Source of the DNA: an uncultured Pelagibacteraceae bacterium
GTDB taxonomy: Bacteria; Pseudomonadota; Alphaproteobacteria; Pelagibacterales; Pelagibacteraceae
Reading direction: 5' to 3'
NCBI GenBank assembly: GCA_902547215.1
Contig: CACCNI010000001.1
Coordinates: forward strand, 23,501 to 87,500
Length of the DNA: 64,000 bases
The notes under the pieces were generated by a model. It searched no databases. It saw only the letters and a list, made by a program, of their open reading frames with translations, and was not told the origin of the DNA. A program made the position numbers and the translations under genes. This document shows positions 25,304 through 34,754 of this stretch, piece by piece. Numbering within the stretch: the first letter of the stretch is position 1; every line of letters begins with the position of its first letter.

Positions 25304-25756
25304 TTAGTTTATCTTTTTTTCCCATTTAAGACTTGATCTGTTTAGATTTGATTTTTTAATAGCTTTTGCCTTAAATTTTTCAAATAATGTTGGTTCCCAA
25401 ATTTGGAAGGTCTTGCCTAAGCCAACAAATAAAATTCTTGTTTTAATTTTTGAATGTTGAAGAAGTTTTTTTGTTAAAGATATCCTGCCCTCTGTATCAA
25501 AAATTAAATTCACACTTTCAGATAAAATTGAAGTAGCGAAATAATCCTTTTTTTCTTCGAATGGATTTAAGTTATCAATTGCATCTGATATTTTTTCAAT
25601 TCGGTCTTGAGGCCAAGCTTCTAAGCATTGTTGATTAAATGAAGGAAAACAAATTATACTATTAAATCCCAAACTGGACAAATGTGATCTAAATTGTGCA
25701 GGCACAGATACCCTTCCTTTTTTGTCTATATTGTTTTCGTACGTCGATAAAAACAT
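25304..25756 (-). CDS. mraZ: MraZ transcriptional regulator
   Basis: MFLSTYENNIDKKGRVSVPAQFRSHL, AbrB-like duplicated domain; first gene of dcw cluster. Confidence 0.9.
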   Translation of the reverse strand: MFLSTYENNIDKKGRVSVPAQFRSHLSSLGFNSIICFPSFNQQCLEAWPQDRIEKISDAIDNLNPFEEKKDYFATSILSESVNLIFDTEGRISLTKKLLQHSKIKTRILFVGLGKTFQIWEPTLFEKFKAKAIKKSNLNRSSLKWEKKIN

Positions 25757-25775
25757 AATCCATAATTAACCCATT

Positions 25776-25800
25776 TGGGTATTTATGGGAATATATGGGT
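25776..25800 (-). promoter_or_regulatory. Putative MraZ-binding boxes: TGGGT-N5-TGGGA-N5-TGGGT (motif written on the + strand)
   Basis: Three TGGGN boxes at 25776, 25786, 25796, exact 10-bp period, 20-44 bp upstream of the mraZ start codon. Confidence 0.7.
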
Positions 25801-25880
25801 TTTTGATGCAACCGTCAATACTTATAATTTAAGCCCAATATCAAGATGGAACATTTGAGAAACAAAATTTTTAATGATTT

Positions 25881-26230
25881 GCTAGATAAGCTATAAGCCG
25901 GGTTCTGTCATTTAAACTTATCATTTATCTAGGCCTTAAGTTGCCTTAAGGCTCAAGCAACTAACCCAGATGACTAGCCAAAGACTGCTTTTAGTTTTTC
26001 ACAATGTCATCTCTACTCAGTCTTGCTCTCAGTGGGGTTTTCCATGCGTTATCTGTTACCAAACAACCGGTGTGCTCTTACCACACCTTTTCACCCTTGC
26101 CTTGATGAGGCGGTTTATTTTCTGTGGCACTATCCCTAGGGTTTCCCCCGCCAGTCGTTAACTGGCACTGTGTCTTTGTAGAGCCCGGACTTTCCTCTTT
26201 AAAATTAAAGCGATAAGTCACTTATCTAGC
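25881..26230 (-). ncRNA. rnpB: RNase P RNA, bacterial type A
   Basis: GAGGAAAGTCCGGGCTC near the 5' end, GACAGAACCCGGCTTATAG near the 3' end; perfect terminal pairing GCTAGATAAG/CTTATCTAGC. Confidence 0.93.
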
Positions 26231-26266
26231 AGTTTTTTTTTATAGAAATTTAAAGTTTTTACAATA

Positions 26267-26989
26267 TTAATTTAATCCCCGTTTTACGAGGTTTTTTGCT
26301 ATCTCTAAACACTCTTTGTCGATTTTTCCGTTAATTATTTTTGATCTATATCTTCTTTGAAAAGCTCTAACAACAGACTTTGAAGGTTTGGATTTTTTTT
26401 GGATGCAGTAACCAATTTTTTTAAGATAAAAATAAAAGATCTTCTTTTCTTTTGTTAAAACCTCAGTATCTCTAAATTTAAGATTTTTTGGTAAATTATA
26501 CCAAATACCAATTTTTTGTTTAGCCAGGTATTTCCAAGGAAACTTTTCTCCAGGATCTTTTTTTCTATCTGGCGAAATATCAGAATGTCCTAAAACGTTT
26601 TTGCTTTTTATGAGATATTTTCTTTTTAAAATTTTCGATAAAAATAGTAAACTCTTTATCTGTTTATTTGGAAATCTCTCATATTTACCAGAATGACCAG
26701 AATTTTGGATTTCAATACCGATTGATTTATCATTTAAATTTTTATGATTTTTCCAATTTGATATGCCTGCATGCCAAGCTATAAATTTATCAGGTACCAT
26801 ATTGATAATTTCACCGTTTTTTTTGATAAAGTAATGACAACTTACTTTTGAACTTTTGCTGGTAAGTCTCTCTATCGCCTTTTTTTCAGATGCCATTCCA
26901 GTATAGTGAAAAATTAGATAAATAATTTTTTTAGGAGATCTAGGTATTTTATCAAAATTTATTGAATAAATGGCTCTAAATTTTTTCAT
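26267..26989 (-). CDS. N-acetylmuramoyl-L-alanine amidase (Amidase_2, AmpD/AmiD-like)
   Basis: IFHYTGMAS, CHYFIKKNGEI, WHAGISNWK, SIGIEIQNSGH, GHSDISPDRKKDPGEKFPW. Confidence 0.9.
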   Translation of the reverse strand: MKKFRAIYSINFDKIPRSPKKIIYLIFHYTGMASEKKAIERLTSKSSKVSCHYFIKKNGEIINMVPDKFIAWHAGISNWKNHKNLNDKSIGIEIQNSGHSGKYERFPNKQIKSLLFLSKILKRKYLIKSKNVLGHSDISPDRKKDPGEKFPWKYLAKQKIGIWYNLPKNLKFRDTEVLTKEKKIFYFYLKKIGYCIQKKSKPSKSVVRAFQRRYRSKIINGKIDKECLEIAKNLVKRGLN

Positions 26990-27064
26990 TTTTAGGTATT
27001 TCTTAGGGTTTTATTCACAAATTTCTGATTTACTTTGTGATAAGATATAATATACAGAATTTAA

Positions 27065-27838
27065 ATGAACAGAATAATTGCAACATTGCTATCAATGTTT
27101 TTAATACAATTAATAGTTGTAAAAAAGACATACAGTAATGAAGATGAAGTTAAAGATTGTTTTGAAAAGCTCAATAGAGCTACGTTTGCTCTAAACATGG
27201 GGTTGGATAAAGTAATTTTTAAACCTATATCAAAAGGATATAGAAAATTACCTTCTCCTATTAGAAATGGGACTAGCAATGCTTTAAGCAATTTATCGAA
27301 TTTAATTACAATTCCAAATAATATACTCCAAGGTGATTTTGGGTCAGCAGCTAATAACAGTGCAAGACTTATAATAAATACTACAATTGGTATCGCGGGT
27401 ATTTTTGATCCAGCTAATTCATTTGGATTTGAAAAAAGAGAAAAAGAGGATTTTGGACAATCGCTTGGAGTGATGGGAGTTGGGGAAGGTTGTTATTTAG
27501 TTTTGCCAGTACTAGGTCCATCTACAGTTAGGGATACGTTAGGATCTTTAGTTGCAATGAATGGTGGAGATGTATGGCACAATATTACAGTTAGAGATGA
27601 CGAGGAATATGTTAAAGAGTTTAAGGAGTCAGACTATTGGGTTTCAAGAGTTACATCAGGCGTAGATTTTAGAGCTAAAAATATAGAAGCTTTTGATGCA
27701 ATGGAAAAAAATTCAGTGGATCTATACGCTACAGTAAGAAGTTTATACTTACAAGATAGAGAGAAAAAAATAAAAAATTCTAAAAATAAAACAGAAGCCA
27801 TGGATGATGGCGACTGGGATACTCTTGAAAATCAATAA
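27065..27838 (+). CDS. mlaA: MlaA/VacJ-family phospholipid-transport lipoprotein
   Basis: FEKLNRATFALNMGLDKVIFKPISKGYR, GCYLVLPVLGPSTVRD. Confidence 0.9.
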   Translation: MNRIIATLLSMFLIQLIVVKKTYSNEDEVKDCFEKLNRATFALNMGLDKVIFKPISKGYRKLPSPIRNGTSNALSNLSNLITIPNNILQGDFGSAANNSARLIINTTIGIAGIFDPANSFGFEKREKEDFGQSLGVMGVGEGCYLVLPVLGPSTVRDTLGSLVAMNGGDVWHNITVRDDEEYVKEFKESDYWVSRVTSGVDFRAKNIEAFDAMEKNSVDLYATVRSLYLQDREKKIKNSKNKTEAMDDGDWDTLENQ

Positions 27839-27849
27839 GAATTTTAGTT

Positions 27850-28443
27850 ATGAAGATTTTAAAGAAATTTTTTTTTTCTATAATAATTCTATTAATTTTT
27901 TCAAATAATTCTTGGGCAAAAAGTGCTTCGGAATTTATAAGTTCATTGACTAATGAGGCTTCTATTATTTTGTCGAGTAAGCTTTCGGATGATGAAAAAA
28001 TCATAAGGCTTAAAGAAATTGGAGATAAATCAGTTGATATCGTCGGCGTTGGTTTCTACACATTAGGTAAACATAGAAAAAACCTCACAGATAGTCAAAA
28101 AGAACAATACAAAGAACTTTTTAGAAATTATTTTTTAAAAAGTTTTTCAGGTCGTTTAGTTGGATATACTGATGCTAAAATAACTGTCTTATCTGAAGAG
28201 ATTAAAAATGAAAAATATACAATTGTGTACTCAAAATTAATTGGTACTTCTGATAGACCAGAGGTCAAAATAGATTGGAGAGTTTATACAAAAGATCCTG
28301 AAAATCCTTTAATAAGAGATTTGGTAATTGAAGGATTGAGTTTAGCTAGAACTCAAAAAGAAGAATTTAATTCTATAATTGTTAATAATGATAATGATAT
28401 TGAAGCCTTATTTCAAAATTTAAATAAATTCCTAGATAATTAA
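27850..28443 (+). CDS. mlaC: MlaC/Ttg2D-family periplasmic phospholipid-binding protein
   Basis: Signal peptide, FISSLTNEASIIL..., YKELFRNYFLKSFSGRLVGY, KIDWRVY...IRDLVIEGLSLARTQKEEF. Confidence 0.85.
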   Translation: MKILKKFFFSIIILLIFSNNSWAKSASEFISSLTNEASIILSSKLSDDEKIIRLKEIGDKSVDIVGVGFYTLGKHRKNLTDSQKEQYKELFRNYFLKSFSGRLVGYTDAKITVLSEEIKNEKYTIVYSKLIGTSDRPEVKIDWRVYTKDPENPLIRDLVIEGLSLARTQKEEFNSIIVNNDNDIEALFQNLNKFLDN

Positions 28444-28519
28444 CAATTCCATTATTTTTTAGATTTTATCGATTTGATTTTATTAAAACATATTATTGTT
28501 TATTATAAGATTTTAAAAT

Positions 28520-29221
28520 ATGAATAATTTTACAATAGTAATTCCAGTTTATAATGAAGCAAAAAATTTAAAAATTCTTATTCCAAAGATTTACAAAGAA
28601 CTAAAGAATAAAAAATTTGAACTCATAATCGTAGATGATAATTCAAACGATATGACTTGCGAAATTTTGAAAAAATTTAAAAAAAAAAATTTTAGGCACA
28701 TAATTAGAAAAAAAGGAAGGGATTTATCCAAATCCTGCATAGAAGGTTTTAAAAAAGCAAGATTTAAAAGTATAATTGTAATGGACGGTGATTTACAACA
28801 TAAACCTAGTGATATAAAAAAAATTTTGTATAAATTTTTTAGAGGTAATCCAGATTTCGTTATTGGTACGCGCGATTTATTTAAGAAAAAAAAACATAAC
28901 CTTAATTTTTTAAGGCTTTTCGCATCAAGGATGCTAATACTGCTGGTAAATTTTTTATTAGGTAAAAAAACCTCAGACCCAATGAGTGGTTTTTTTATGT
29001 TCAAAAAAGAGGTTTTTATCAAATCTCAAAAAAAATTGATCAAAAAAGGCTATAAAATATTGTTAGATCTAATTTACATTAAAAATCAAAGAGTTAAGGT
29101 AATTGATGTTAATATAAATTTTGACAGCAGAATTAAAGGTAAAAGTAAAATGAGTTTAAAAATTTTAATAGATCTAGTATCAATGATTTTAAAAAAATTT
29201 TTTTCAAAAATTTTATTGTAA
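28520..29221 (+). CDS. Family 2 glycosyltransferase (dolichyl-phosphate mannosyltransferase-like)
   Basis: IPVYNEAKNLKILIPKI, IVDDNSNDMT, VMDGDLQHKPSDI, SDPMSGFFMF. Confidence 0.9.
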   Translation: MNNFTIVIPVYNEAKNLKILIPKIYKELKNKKFELIIVDDNSNDMTCEILKKFKKKNFRHIIRKKGRDLSKSCIEGFKKARFKSIIVMDGDLQHKPSDIKKILYKFFRGNPDFVIGTRDLFKKKKHNLNFLRLFASRMLILLVNFLLGKKTSDPMSGFFMFKKEVFIKSQKKLIKKGYKILLDLIYIKNQRVKVIDVNINFDSRIKGKSKMSLKILIDLVSMILKKFFSKILL

Positions 29222-29222
29222 T

Positions 29223-29299
29223 TGGTGGGCCCGCCAGGACTCGAACCTGGGACCAATACATTATGAGTGTACTGCTCTAACCAACTGAGCTACAGGCCC
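29223..29299 (-). tRNA. tRNA with CAT anticodon (elongator Met or Ile2)
   Basis: GGGCCTGTAGCTCAGTTGGTTAGAGCAGTACACTCATAATGTATTGGTCCCAGGTTCGAGTCCTGGCGGGCCCACCA cloverleaf, CCA encoded. Confidence 0.93.
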
Positions 29300-29363
29300 T
29301 AATAAGGCTTTTATTTATTTATATTAATAAGCTTACTCTTACAAGTATAAAAAAAAAGTTGAC

Positions 29364-30269
29364 TTAATTTTTAATAATAAATTTATTAGCAACCTGTGGG
29401 TAGAATGTTATATCTATAAAGTCTCTGTTAATTAAGTAAGGCAAAATATATAACTCACAATTTTGATCAATAAATCCGAAATTGAAATTTACATGCTCGC
29501 ATTTTTGAAATTTTACCTTGGTTGTAGTGTTATCTTTAAATTTTAGATCAATTGTTTGTGTCCCCTCATAAAGTCTTTTGTTTTTAAGTACATTTTCCAT
29601 CTTGTAAATACCAAATCCACCAAAAGCAGAATAAACATTAATTGGGTCTTGATTAATGTTAAATGAGTAAGTTTTTTTTTTTATGTAATTATCATTTACT
29701 TCCTCTAAAATTTTAGGACTAGTTTGATCAATAGGGTAGAGTTTGGTGCAAATATTCTGAAGAATTTCTGCCCAAAAGTCATTTTTACAATATTTTTCAT
29801 CTCTTAAGGCCCACATATCGTAATAAGTGCCTAATTGATTTGCAAAAATACCTGCAATATTTTTTTTTGAAAATAAAAACTTTAAAGATTTTGAAATATT
29901 TTCGTTATTTATTCTATATTCTCCTATATCATCACAATCTAAGATTACCAATAAGTCACAATCACGAAGGTCGGGCTCACTTTTAATTTTTTCAATTATT
30001 TTATTTCTAGCTCTTTCTAACCTTTCACCCCTTGTTTTATATTGATCTAAATTATCATCAAACAAGTAATAACAATTTGGATTTTTTTTTGATTTTAGTA
30101 TTTCTCTAGTTCTATCTTTTGAACCATTTTCAACAATTATTTGATAACTCTTTTCAAAAAGTGAAGTATAATAATTTATATTACTTAGTATTTTTTCTAA
30201 GTATTTTTCACAATCTCTTGCACATCCTGCAAAAACTACTTTTTTATTTTTAAAATCGTTGTTAAGCAT
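29364..30269 (-). CDS. Putative glycosyltransferase (GT-A like)
   Basis: FAGCARDCEKYLEKILSNI, VENGSKDRTREIL, DLLVILDCDDIG. Confidence 0.65.
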   Translation of the reverse strand: MLNNDFKNKKVVFAGCARDCEKYLEKILSNINYYTSLFEKSYQIIVENGSKDRTREILKSKKNPNCYYLFDDNLDQYKTRGERLERARNKIIEKIKSEPDLRDCDLLVILDCDDIGEYRINNENISKSLKFLFSKKNIAGIFANQLGTYYDMWALRDEKYCKNDFWAEILQNICTKLYPIDQTSPKILEEVNDNYIKKKTYSFNINQDPINVYSAFGGFGIYKMENVLKNKRLYEGTQTIDLKFKDNTTTKVKFQKCEHVNFNFGFIDQNCELYILPYLINRDFIDITFYPQVANKFIIKN

Positions 30270-30315
30270 ATTAATGTTTAATTTATTTACCCAATTATTA
30301 AGTTGATTTTAAAAT

Positions 30316-30390
30316 TGGTGGGCCGTGTTGGTTACGCTCCAACTACCCCTGCAATGTCAATGCAGTACTCTACTATTGAGCTAACGGCCC
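30316..30390 (-). tRNA. tRNA-Val (GAC) with atypical D- and T-loops
   Basis: GGGCCGT TA GCTC AATAGTA GAGT A CTGCA TTGACAT TGCAG GGGTA GTTGG AGCGTAA CCAAC ACGGCCC ACCA; stems intact apart from a G-U at the base of the D-stem, CCA encoded. Confidence 0.8.
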
Positions 30391-30413
30391 GAAATTAAAC
30401 CTAAATATTTATT

Positions 30414-31682
30414 TCATTTTTTTGAAAAAATATTAGTTTGTTTATTTACTGCATACATTAACGAAAAATTTATCATAAATAAAGTTATATTGAAATTATT
30501 AAAAAAAGCACCACTCGGCAATAATGGAACAAAGTTAATTAATAAAAAAACCAGACAACCAGCTTGGACATAGTTTCTGCTTTCAACTATTTTTCTGATT
30601 ATTCGAAACATTAGGTAGAAAATTATTGAAATTATTATTGTTGTTCCAATGATTCCATGTTCAGATAACATTTCTATATAAACTTGATGAGGATGAGTTA
30701 AGCACCAATATTCTTTATACATGGAAATTTTTTTAGCATTGCATGTCTCGACTCTATAATTCTTATTTCCTACACCAAGCCAAGGATTATTTTTAAAGAC
30801 ATGTATTCCTGACTTATAAAGTTTAATATATGAACTATTTTCAAAAAAATTTTCTCTTTTATCTTTTGTCTTTATTAAGTTATAAAATTGGTCAACATAT
30901 CTAAATTTGACGTAATCCGAAAAACTTATTGTGAGAAAGAAAATTACAAAGATGGATAGAAAAATTAGAATTTTATTTTTTAATTCTACATAATCTATTA
31001 TGGAAATAAAAATTAAAAATCCTATTAAAACTTTCAAAGCATTTGATCTTTCACCAGTCAATATTATTCCAACTAAACTAATAAAGACAATAAAAAAACC
31101 GAATATTTTTAAAATCTTTTTTGGTTTAAAGTAATTTAAAATGTAGCCTGACACTATAAAACAAAACCCAGATAAATATGCACCAACTATAGGTTCAGTT
31201 CTAAAAAAACTTATAACTCTATCAGGATTAAGTTGGGGAATTCCATCAATTTCTGATCTTCCAAATCCAAGTATGTTACTACCTGTAAATCTCTCAATGT
31301 ATACATCTATTAAAACTACAAAAAAAATTGTTGTCCAAATTTTTAAGATATTAAAGTTTTTTTCATTAATAAAAAAAATATAATTCACTATTAAAAAAAA
31401 AAGAATAAATCTTACGAATCCAAAGTTTCTATAAATTCCCGATGTTATATCAACTGAAATTAATGAATTAAATATTAGATAGAAGTATAGAATTACTAAA
31501 AAGAATATCGGTTTAAAATCATTTATCTCAATATTACTTTTGGAGAAATAAATTAATACAAAGCACAAGCCAAGTAAAACAGTATTTATCAATGAAAAAC
31601 TTGAGCCAATAATTATTGAAATAGGTAAAATAGAAAATAATATTATCGGTAAATTAATTTTTATGTTGTCCACAAATTTCAT
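30414..31682 (-). CDS. O-antigen ligase (WaaL)-family membrane protein
   Basis: Multi-TM; NNPWLGVGNKNYR...THPHQVYIEMLSEHGIIGT. Confidence 0.82.
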   Translation of the reverse strand: MKFVDNIKINLPIILFSILPISIIIGSSFSLINTVLLGLCFVLIYFSKSNIEINDFKPIFFLVILYFYLIFNSLISVDITSGIYRNFGFVRFILFFLIVNYIFFINEKNFNILKIWTTIFFVVLIDVYIERFTGSNILGFGRSEIDGIPQLNPDRVISFFRTEPIVGAYLSGFCFIVSGYILNYFKPKKILKIFGFFIVFISLVGIILTGERSNALKVLIGFLIFISIIDYVELKNKILIFLSIFVIFFLTISFSDYVKFRYVDQFYNLIKTKDKRENFFENSSYIKLYKSGIHVFKNNPWLGVGNKNYRVETCNAKKISMYKEYWCLTHPHQVYIEMLSEHGIIGTTIIISIIFYLMFRIIRKIVESRNYVQAGCLVFLLINFVPLLPSGAFFNNFNITLFMINFSLMYAVNKQTNIFSKK

Positions 31683-32371
31683 TTAAATCCTGTACATGCT
31701 ATTCTTTTTGATTTATGAACTGTATTCAAGTCTTCCTTAATTATTTTAATACTTTCAAAAATATTTTCAAAAAACTTAGGTCTTATGGTATCAAATATCA
31801 ATATGGACTCTTTTTTCATCACTTTTTTAAGATAATCTGAATATATTTGAAAATCATAATGATAATCTAATGAATAGATGGAAAATATTACATCAAACTT
31901 ATTTGTTGGAAAATTATTTTTATCAGAGTCGAATATTTTATATCGTTCTTTTGATATTTCATTACTTTCGAGAAAAAAATTTAGTTGATTTAAGTTATTG
32001 TATGCCTCTTTATTTAAATTATCCCAACCATATTTTACCTTATTAGATACATAATCTTTTTCTATAAAAGAAACATGTGAATTAGTTATAGATCTTAGAA
32101 TTAAAAGCTCTAAACCACCAATACCACCACCGATACTTAAAAAAAATTTTTTTCCTACAATAAACTTATTAATGGTGTTTAATTCTTTTATCATCACATC
32201 CAAATAATTTTCTGAAATCTTTTGGACATCAATTAAATATTTTGAAAAAATTTTTGAAAATAAGTATCTTCCAAATATTTTTCTTACTTTTTTTAATTTA
32301 TCATCAGCGAGTTCTATTCTTTGTAACAATGCAAGTTGTGCTAAATTCCTGTTTAAATTAAAAGGTTTCAT
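31679..32371 (-). CDS. Putative SAM-dependent (sugar) methyltransferase
   Basis: KKFFLSIGGGIGGLELLILRS, KFDVIFSIYSLDYHYDF. Confidence 0.6.
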   Translation of the reverse strand: MKPFNLNRNLAQLALLQRIELADDKLKKVRKIFGRYLFSKIFSKYLIDVQKISENYLDVMIKELNTINKFIVGKKFFLSIGGGIGGLELLILRSITNSHVSFIEKDYVSNKVKYGWDNLNKEAYNNLNQLNFFLESNEISKERYKIFDSDKNNFPTNKFDVIFSIYSLDYHYDFQIYSDYLKKVMKKESILIFDTIRPKFFENIFESIKIIKEDLNTVHKSKRIACTGFK

Positions 32372-33526
32372 CTATTTATTATTTAAAATATAATTTAGCT
32401 TTTTATAATGATTGAACATTGTAAAATTCGAACATTTTTTTTTTGCTAATATTTTTTTTTCTAAAATAGTTGCATCATTCAATTTTTTAAACTCTATGAG
32501 TTTTTTACATAATCCATTTTTTTCATTATTGTTGAAAATTAAACCTCCTAAACCATTATCTAAAAACTCTTCAGGCCCATTTTTACAATTACTTGAAATA
32601 ATAAAATTATTACAAAAAGAGGCCTCAACCATTACAAATCCTACCTCTTCCCAAAGTGAGGAGAGAATAAAGCACTTAGAATTTTTCATAATATGATAAA
32701 TATTTTCTGTAAAATTTTGTAATTTAATATGGTTGGATAAATTTAATTTTATTATCTCTTCTTGCATTTTTTTTTTAAGTTCACCTTTTCCAACAATAAA
32801 TAACTTTTCGTCTGGGTGCAATTTCGAAAATTTTCCAAATTCTCTTATCAAATAAATAAAGTTTTTTTGTCTAGTAAATCTCCCTGCTGATAAAAAAAAA
32901 TTTTTTTGTACCTTTCCAGAATCTTTAAAATCGATTTTATTTTTTTTTTGAATTAAATCTTTTATATTTATTATTGCATCAAATAAGGTCTCAACTTTTT
33001 CATCTTTAAATATATTTTTAGTTATCAAATCGTTTTTTAATTGTTCGGTTGGACAAGTAATTTTGAAAATTTTATTTTGCGATTTTATCCACAGTTTTTT
33101 TCTAAATAAATTCATTTTTGGAAATCCAGAGATTCTTAAAATGAATTGAGTTTTAAATTTGAAAAAGTTCAACAGAAATAAAGGTAAAGATGTGATTAAA
33201 TGAATAATTAAATAATCAGGTTTTTTTTTTTTTATAAAAAATAATAAAGGAAAAGAGGAAATTAAAAAAATGATGATATAGGAAAGTCTGCTTTTTAAAA
33301 AACCTTTTTTTGGTAATAAATTATAATAATCAAAAGTGAGATTTTGTAATTTTACATTATTTTGTTCTAAATACTTATAGTGACTACTCCATTCACCAAA
33401 TACATTGATAATTGTTACCTCGTAGTCTTTTGAATATTTTGCAAGTGATATTGCTGAATTCAATGTTGATTTTACAGTTCCAACTTTATCAAGACATGGA
33501 GACCAATAGACAACACTTTTTTTCAT
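32372..33526 (-). CDS. Family 4 glycosyltransferase
   Basis: SAGRFTRQKNFIYLIREF, FIVGKGELKKKMQEE, SSLWEEVGFVMVEAS, NGPEEFLDNGLGGLIF. Confidence 0.88.
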   Translation of the reverse strand: MKKSVVYWSPCLDKVGTVKSTLNSAISLAKYSKDYEVTIINVFGEWSSHYKYLEQNNVKLQNLTFDYYNLLPKKGFLKSRLSYIIIFLISSFPLLFFIKKKKPDYLIIHLITSLPLFLLNFFKFKTQFILRISGFPKMNLFRKKLWIKSQNKIFKITCPTEQLKNDLITKNIFKDEKVETLFDAIINIKDLIQKKNKIDFKDSGKVQKNFFLSAGRFTRQKNFIYLIREFGKFSKLHPDEKLFIVGKGELKKKMQEEIIKLNLSNHIKLQNFTENIYHIMKNSKCFILSSLWEEVGFVMVEASFCNNFIISSNCKNGPEEFLDNGLGGLIFNNNEKNGLCKKLIEFKKLNDATILEKKILAKKKCSNFTMFNHYKKLNYILNNK

Positions 33527-33607
33527 TTCACTATTGTATTTCTATAAGAAATAAATATCTTGTCTAGCATCTAATAACAAAATGGATGTTTTTTTGCCAA
33601 TTTAATA

Positions 33608-34699
33608 ATGAATAATGATTTAATTGTTTTTATGCCTTCGATCGAAGGTGGGGGTGTTGAAAAAAATTTATTTTTAGTATGTAATCATTTGGTCAGACAT
33701 GTTGGTAGCTTAAAAGTCGTTACCATCTCTAAAAAATATTCTAATAGATTTGATAAATCTATTAAAATAGTAACTTTTAAGTCCAAAAAATGGGATAACC
33801 TTGGTAGACGAATAAAGTACTTTCTTGCTTTACTACTGCTTGTAAAAGAAATCGTCAAAAATAAAAGATCTATAGTATTTTCCTTTCAAGCTAACGTCTA
33901 TTGTATTTTATTGTGTAAATTATTGTTAGTAAAAGTCATTGCAAGATCTAATACTGCACCAGTTGGATGGTCGAGAAATATATTTAAAAGAATAATTTTT
34001 AAATTAGTTTTAAAGTTATCAGACAAAATTATGGTAAATAGTTTGGAATTTAAAAAAGATTTAAAAAAGGAATTAAATATAAATGCTTCATGCATTTACA
34101 ATCCACTAAATACGGAACAAATTAAGAAGAAATCTAAAAAAAAATCAATTAATATATTTAGTTCATCTAAAAAACTTAAGATATTAAACATTGGAAGGTT
34201 TACTGAACAAAAAGATCAGCTTACGTTTTTAAAATCATTAAACTTTATCAAAAAAAAAATAAAATTTGAGGCCTGTATAGTTGGGAAAGGTATTTTAAAA
34301 GAGAAGCTAAAAAATTATATTGAAGAAAATAATTTAAAAAAATCTGTAAAAATTATAAATTTTACAAATAATCCTTATCCATTTATTAAACAGGCTAACC
34401 TTTTTATATTAAGTTCTAAGTATGAAGGTTTACCAAATGTAATTTTAGAGAGTTTGGTTTTAAAAAAATTTGTAATTTCAAGTAATTGTCGAACTGGTCC
34501 AAAAGAAATTTTATTAAATGGTAAAGGAGGATTGTTGTTCAATGTGGGTGATTACAAAAGCCTTGGTCTAAAAATTATTTATTTTAATGATAATAAAAAA
34601 AAAGCAAAGGCAATGCTCAAAAAGGCACATAAAGCCTTAAATAGATTTGATTTTAAATTAAATTTAGAAAAATATTCTAAATTAGTTGATTTAAAATAA
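33608..34699 (+). CDS. Family 4 glycosyltransferase
   Basis: GGGVEKNLFLVCNHL, NIGRFTEQKDQLTFLKSL, SSKYEGLPNVILES, TGPKEILLNGKGGLLF. Confidence 0.9.
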   Translation: MNNDLIVFMPSIEGGGVEKNLFLVCNHLVRHVGSLKVVTISKKYSNRFDKSIKIVTFKSKKWDNLGRRIKYFLALLLLVKEIVKNKRSIVFSFQANVYCILLCKLLLVKVIARSNTAPVGWSRNIFKRIIFKLVLKLSDKIMVNSLEFKKDLKKELNINASCIYNPLNTEQIKKKSKKKSINIFSSSKKLKILNIGRFTEQKDQLTFLKSLNFIKKKIKFEACIVGKGILKEKLKNYIEENNLKKSVKIINFTNNPYPFIKQANLFILSSKYEGLPNVILESLVLKKFVISSNCRTGPKEILLNGKGGLLFNVGDYKSLGLKIIYFNDNKKKAKAMLKKAHKALNRFDFKLNLEKYSKLVDLK

Positions 34700-34754
34700 T
34701 ACTATAATTTTTTTTTATTATGTCGAAATTTATACTTAAAAATTACTTAAAAAA

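Noticed and set aside
25970-26161. 63-aa + strand ORF
   Set aside because: Lies inside the antisense of RNase P RNA; a product of the structured RNA gene, not a protein.
28591-29022. 143-aa - strand ORF
   Set aside because: Antisense to a clear GT2 gene; low-complexity composition.
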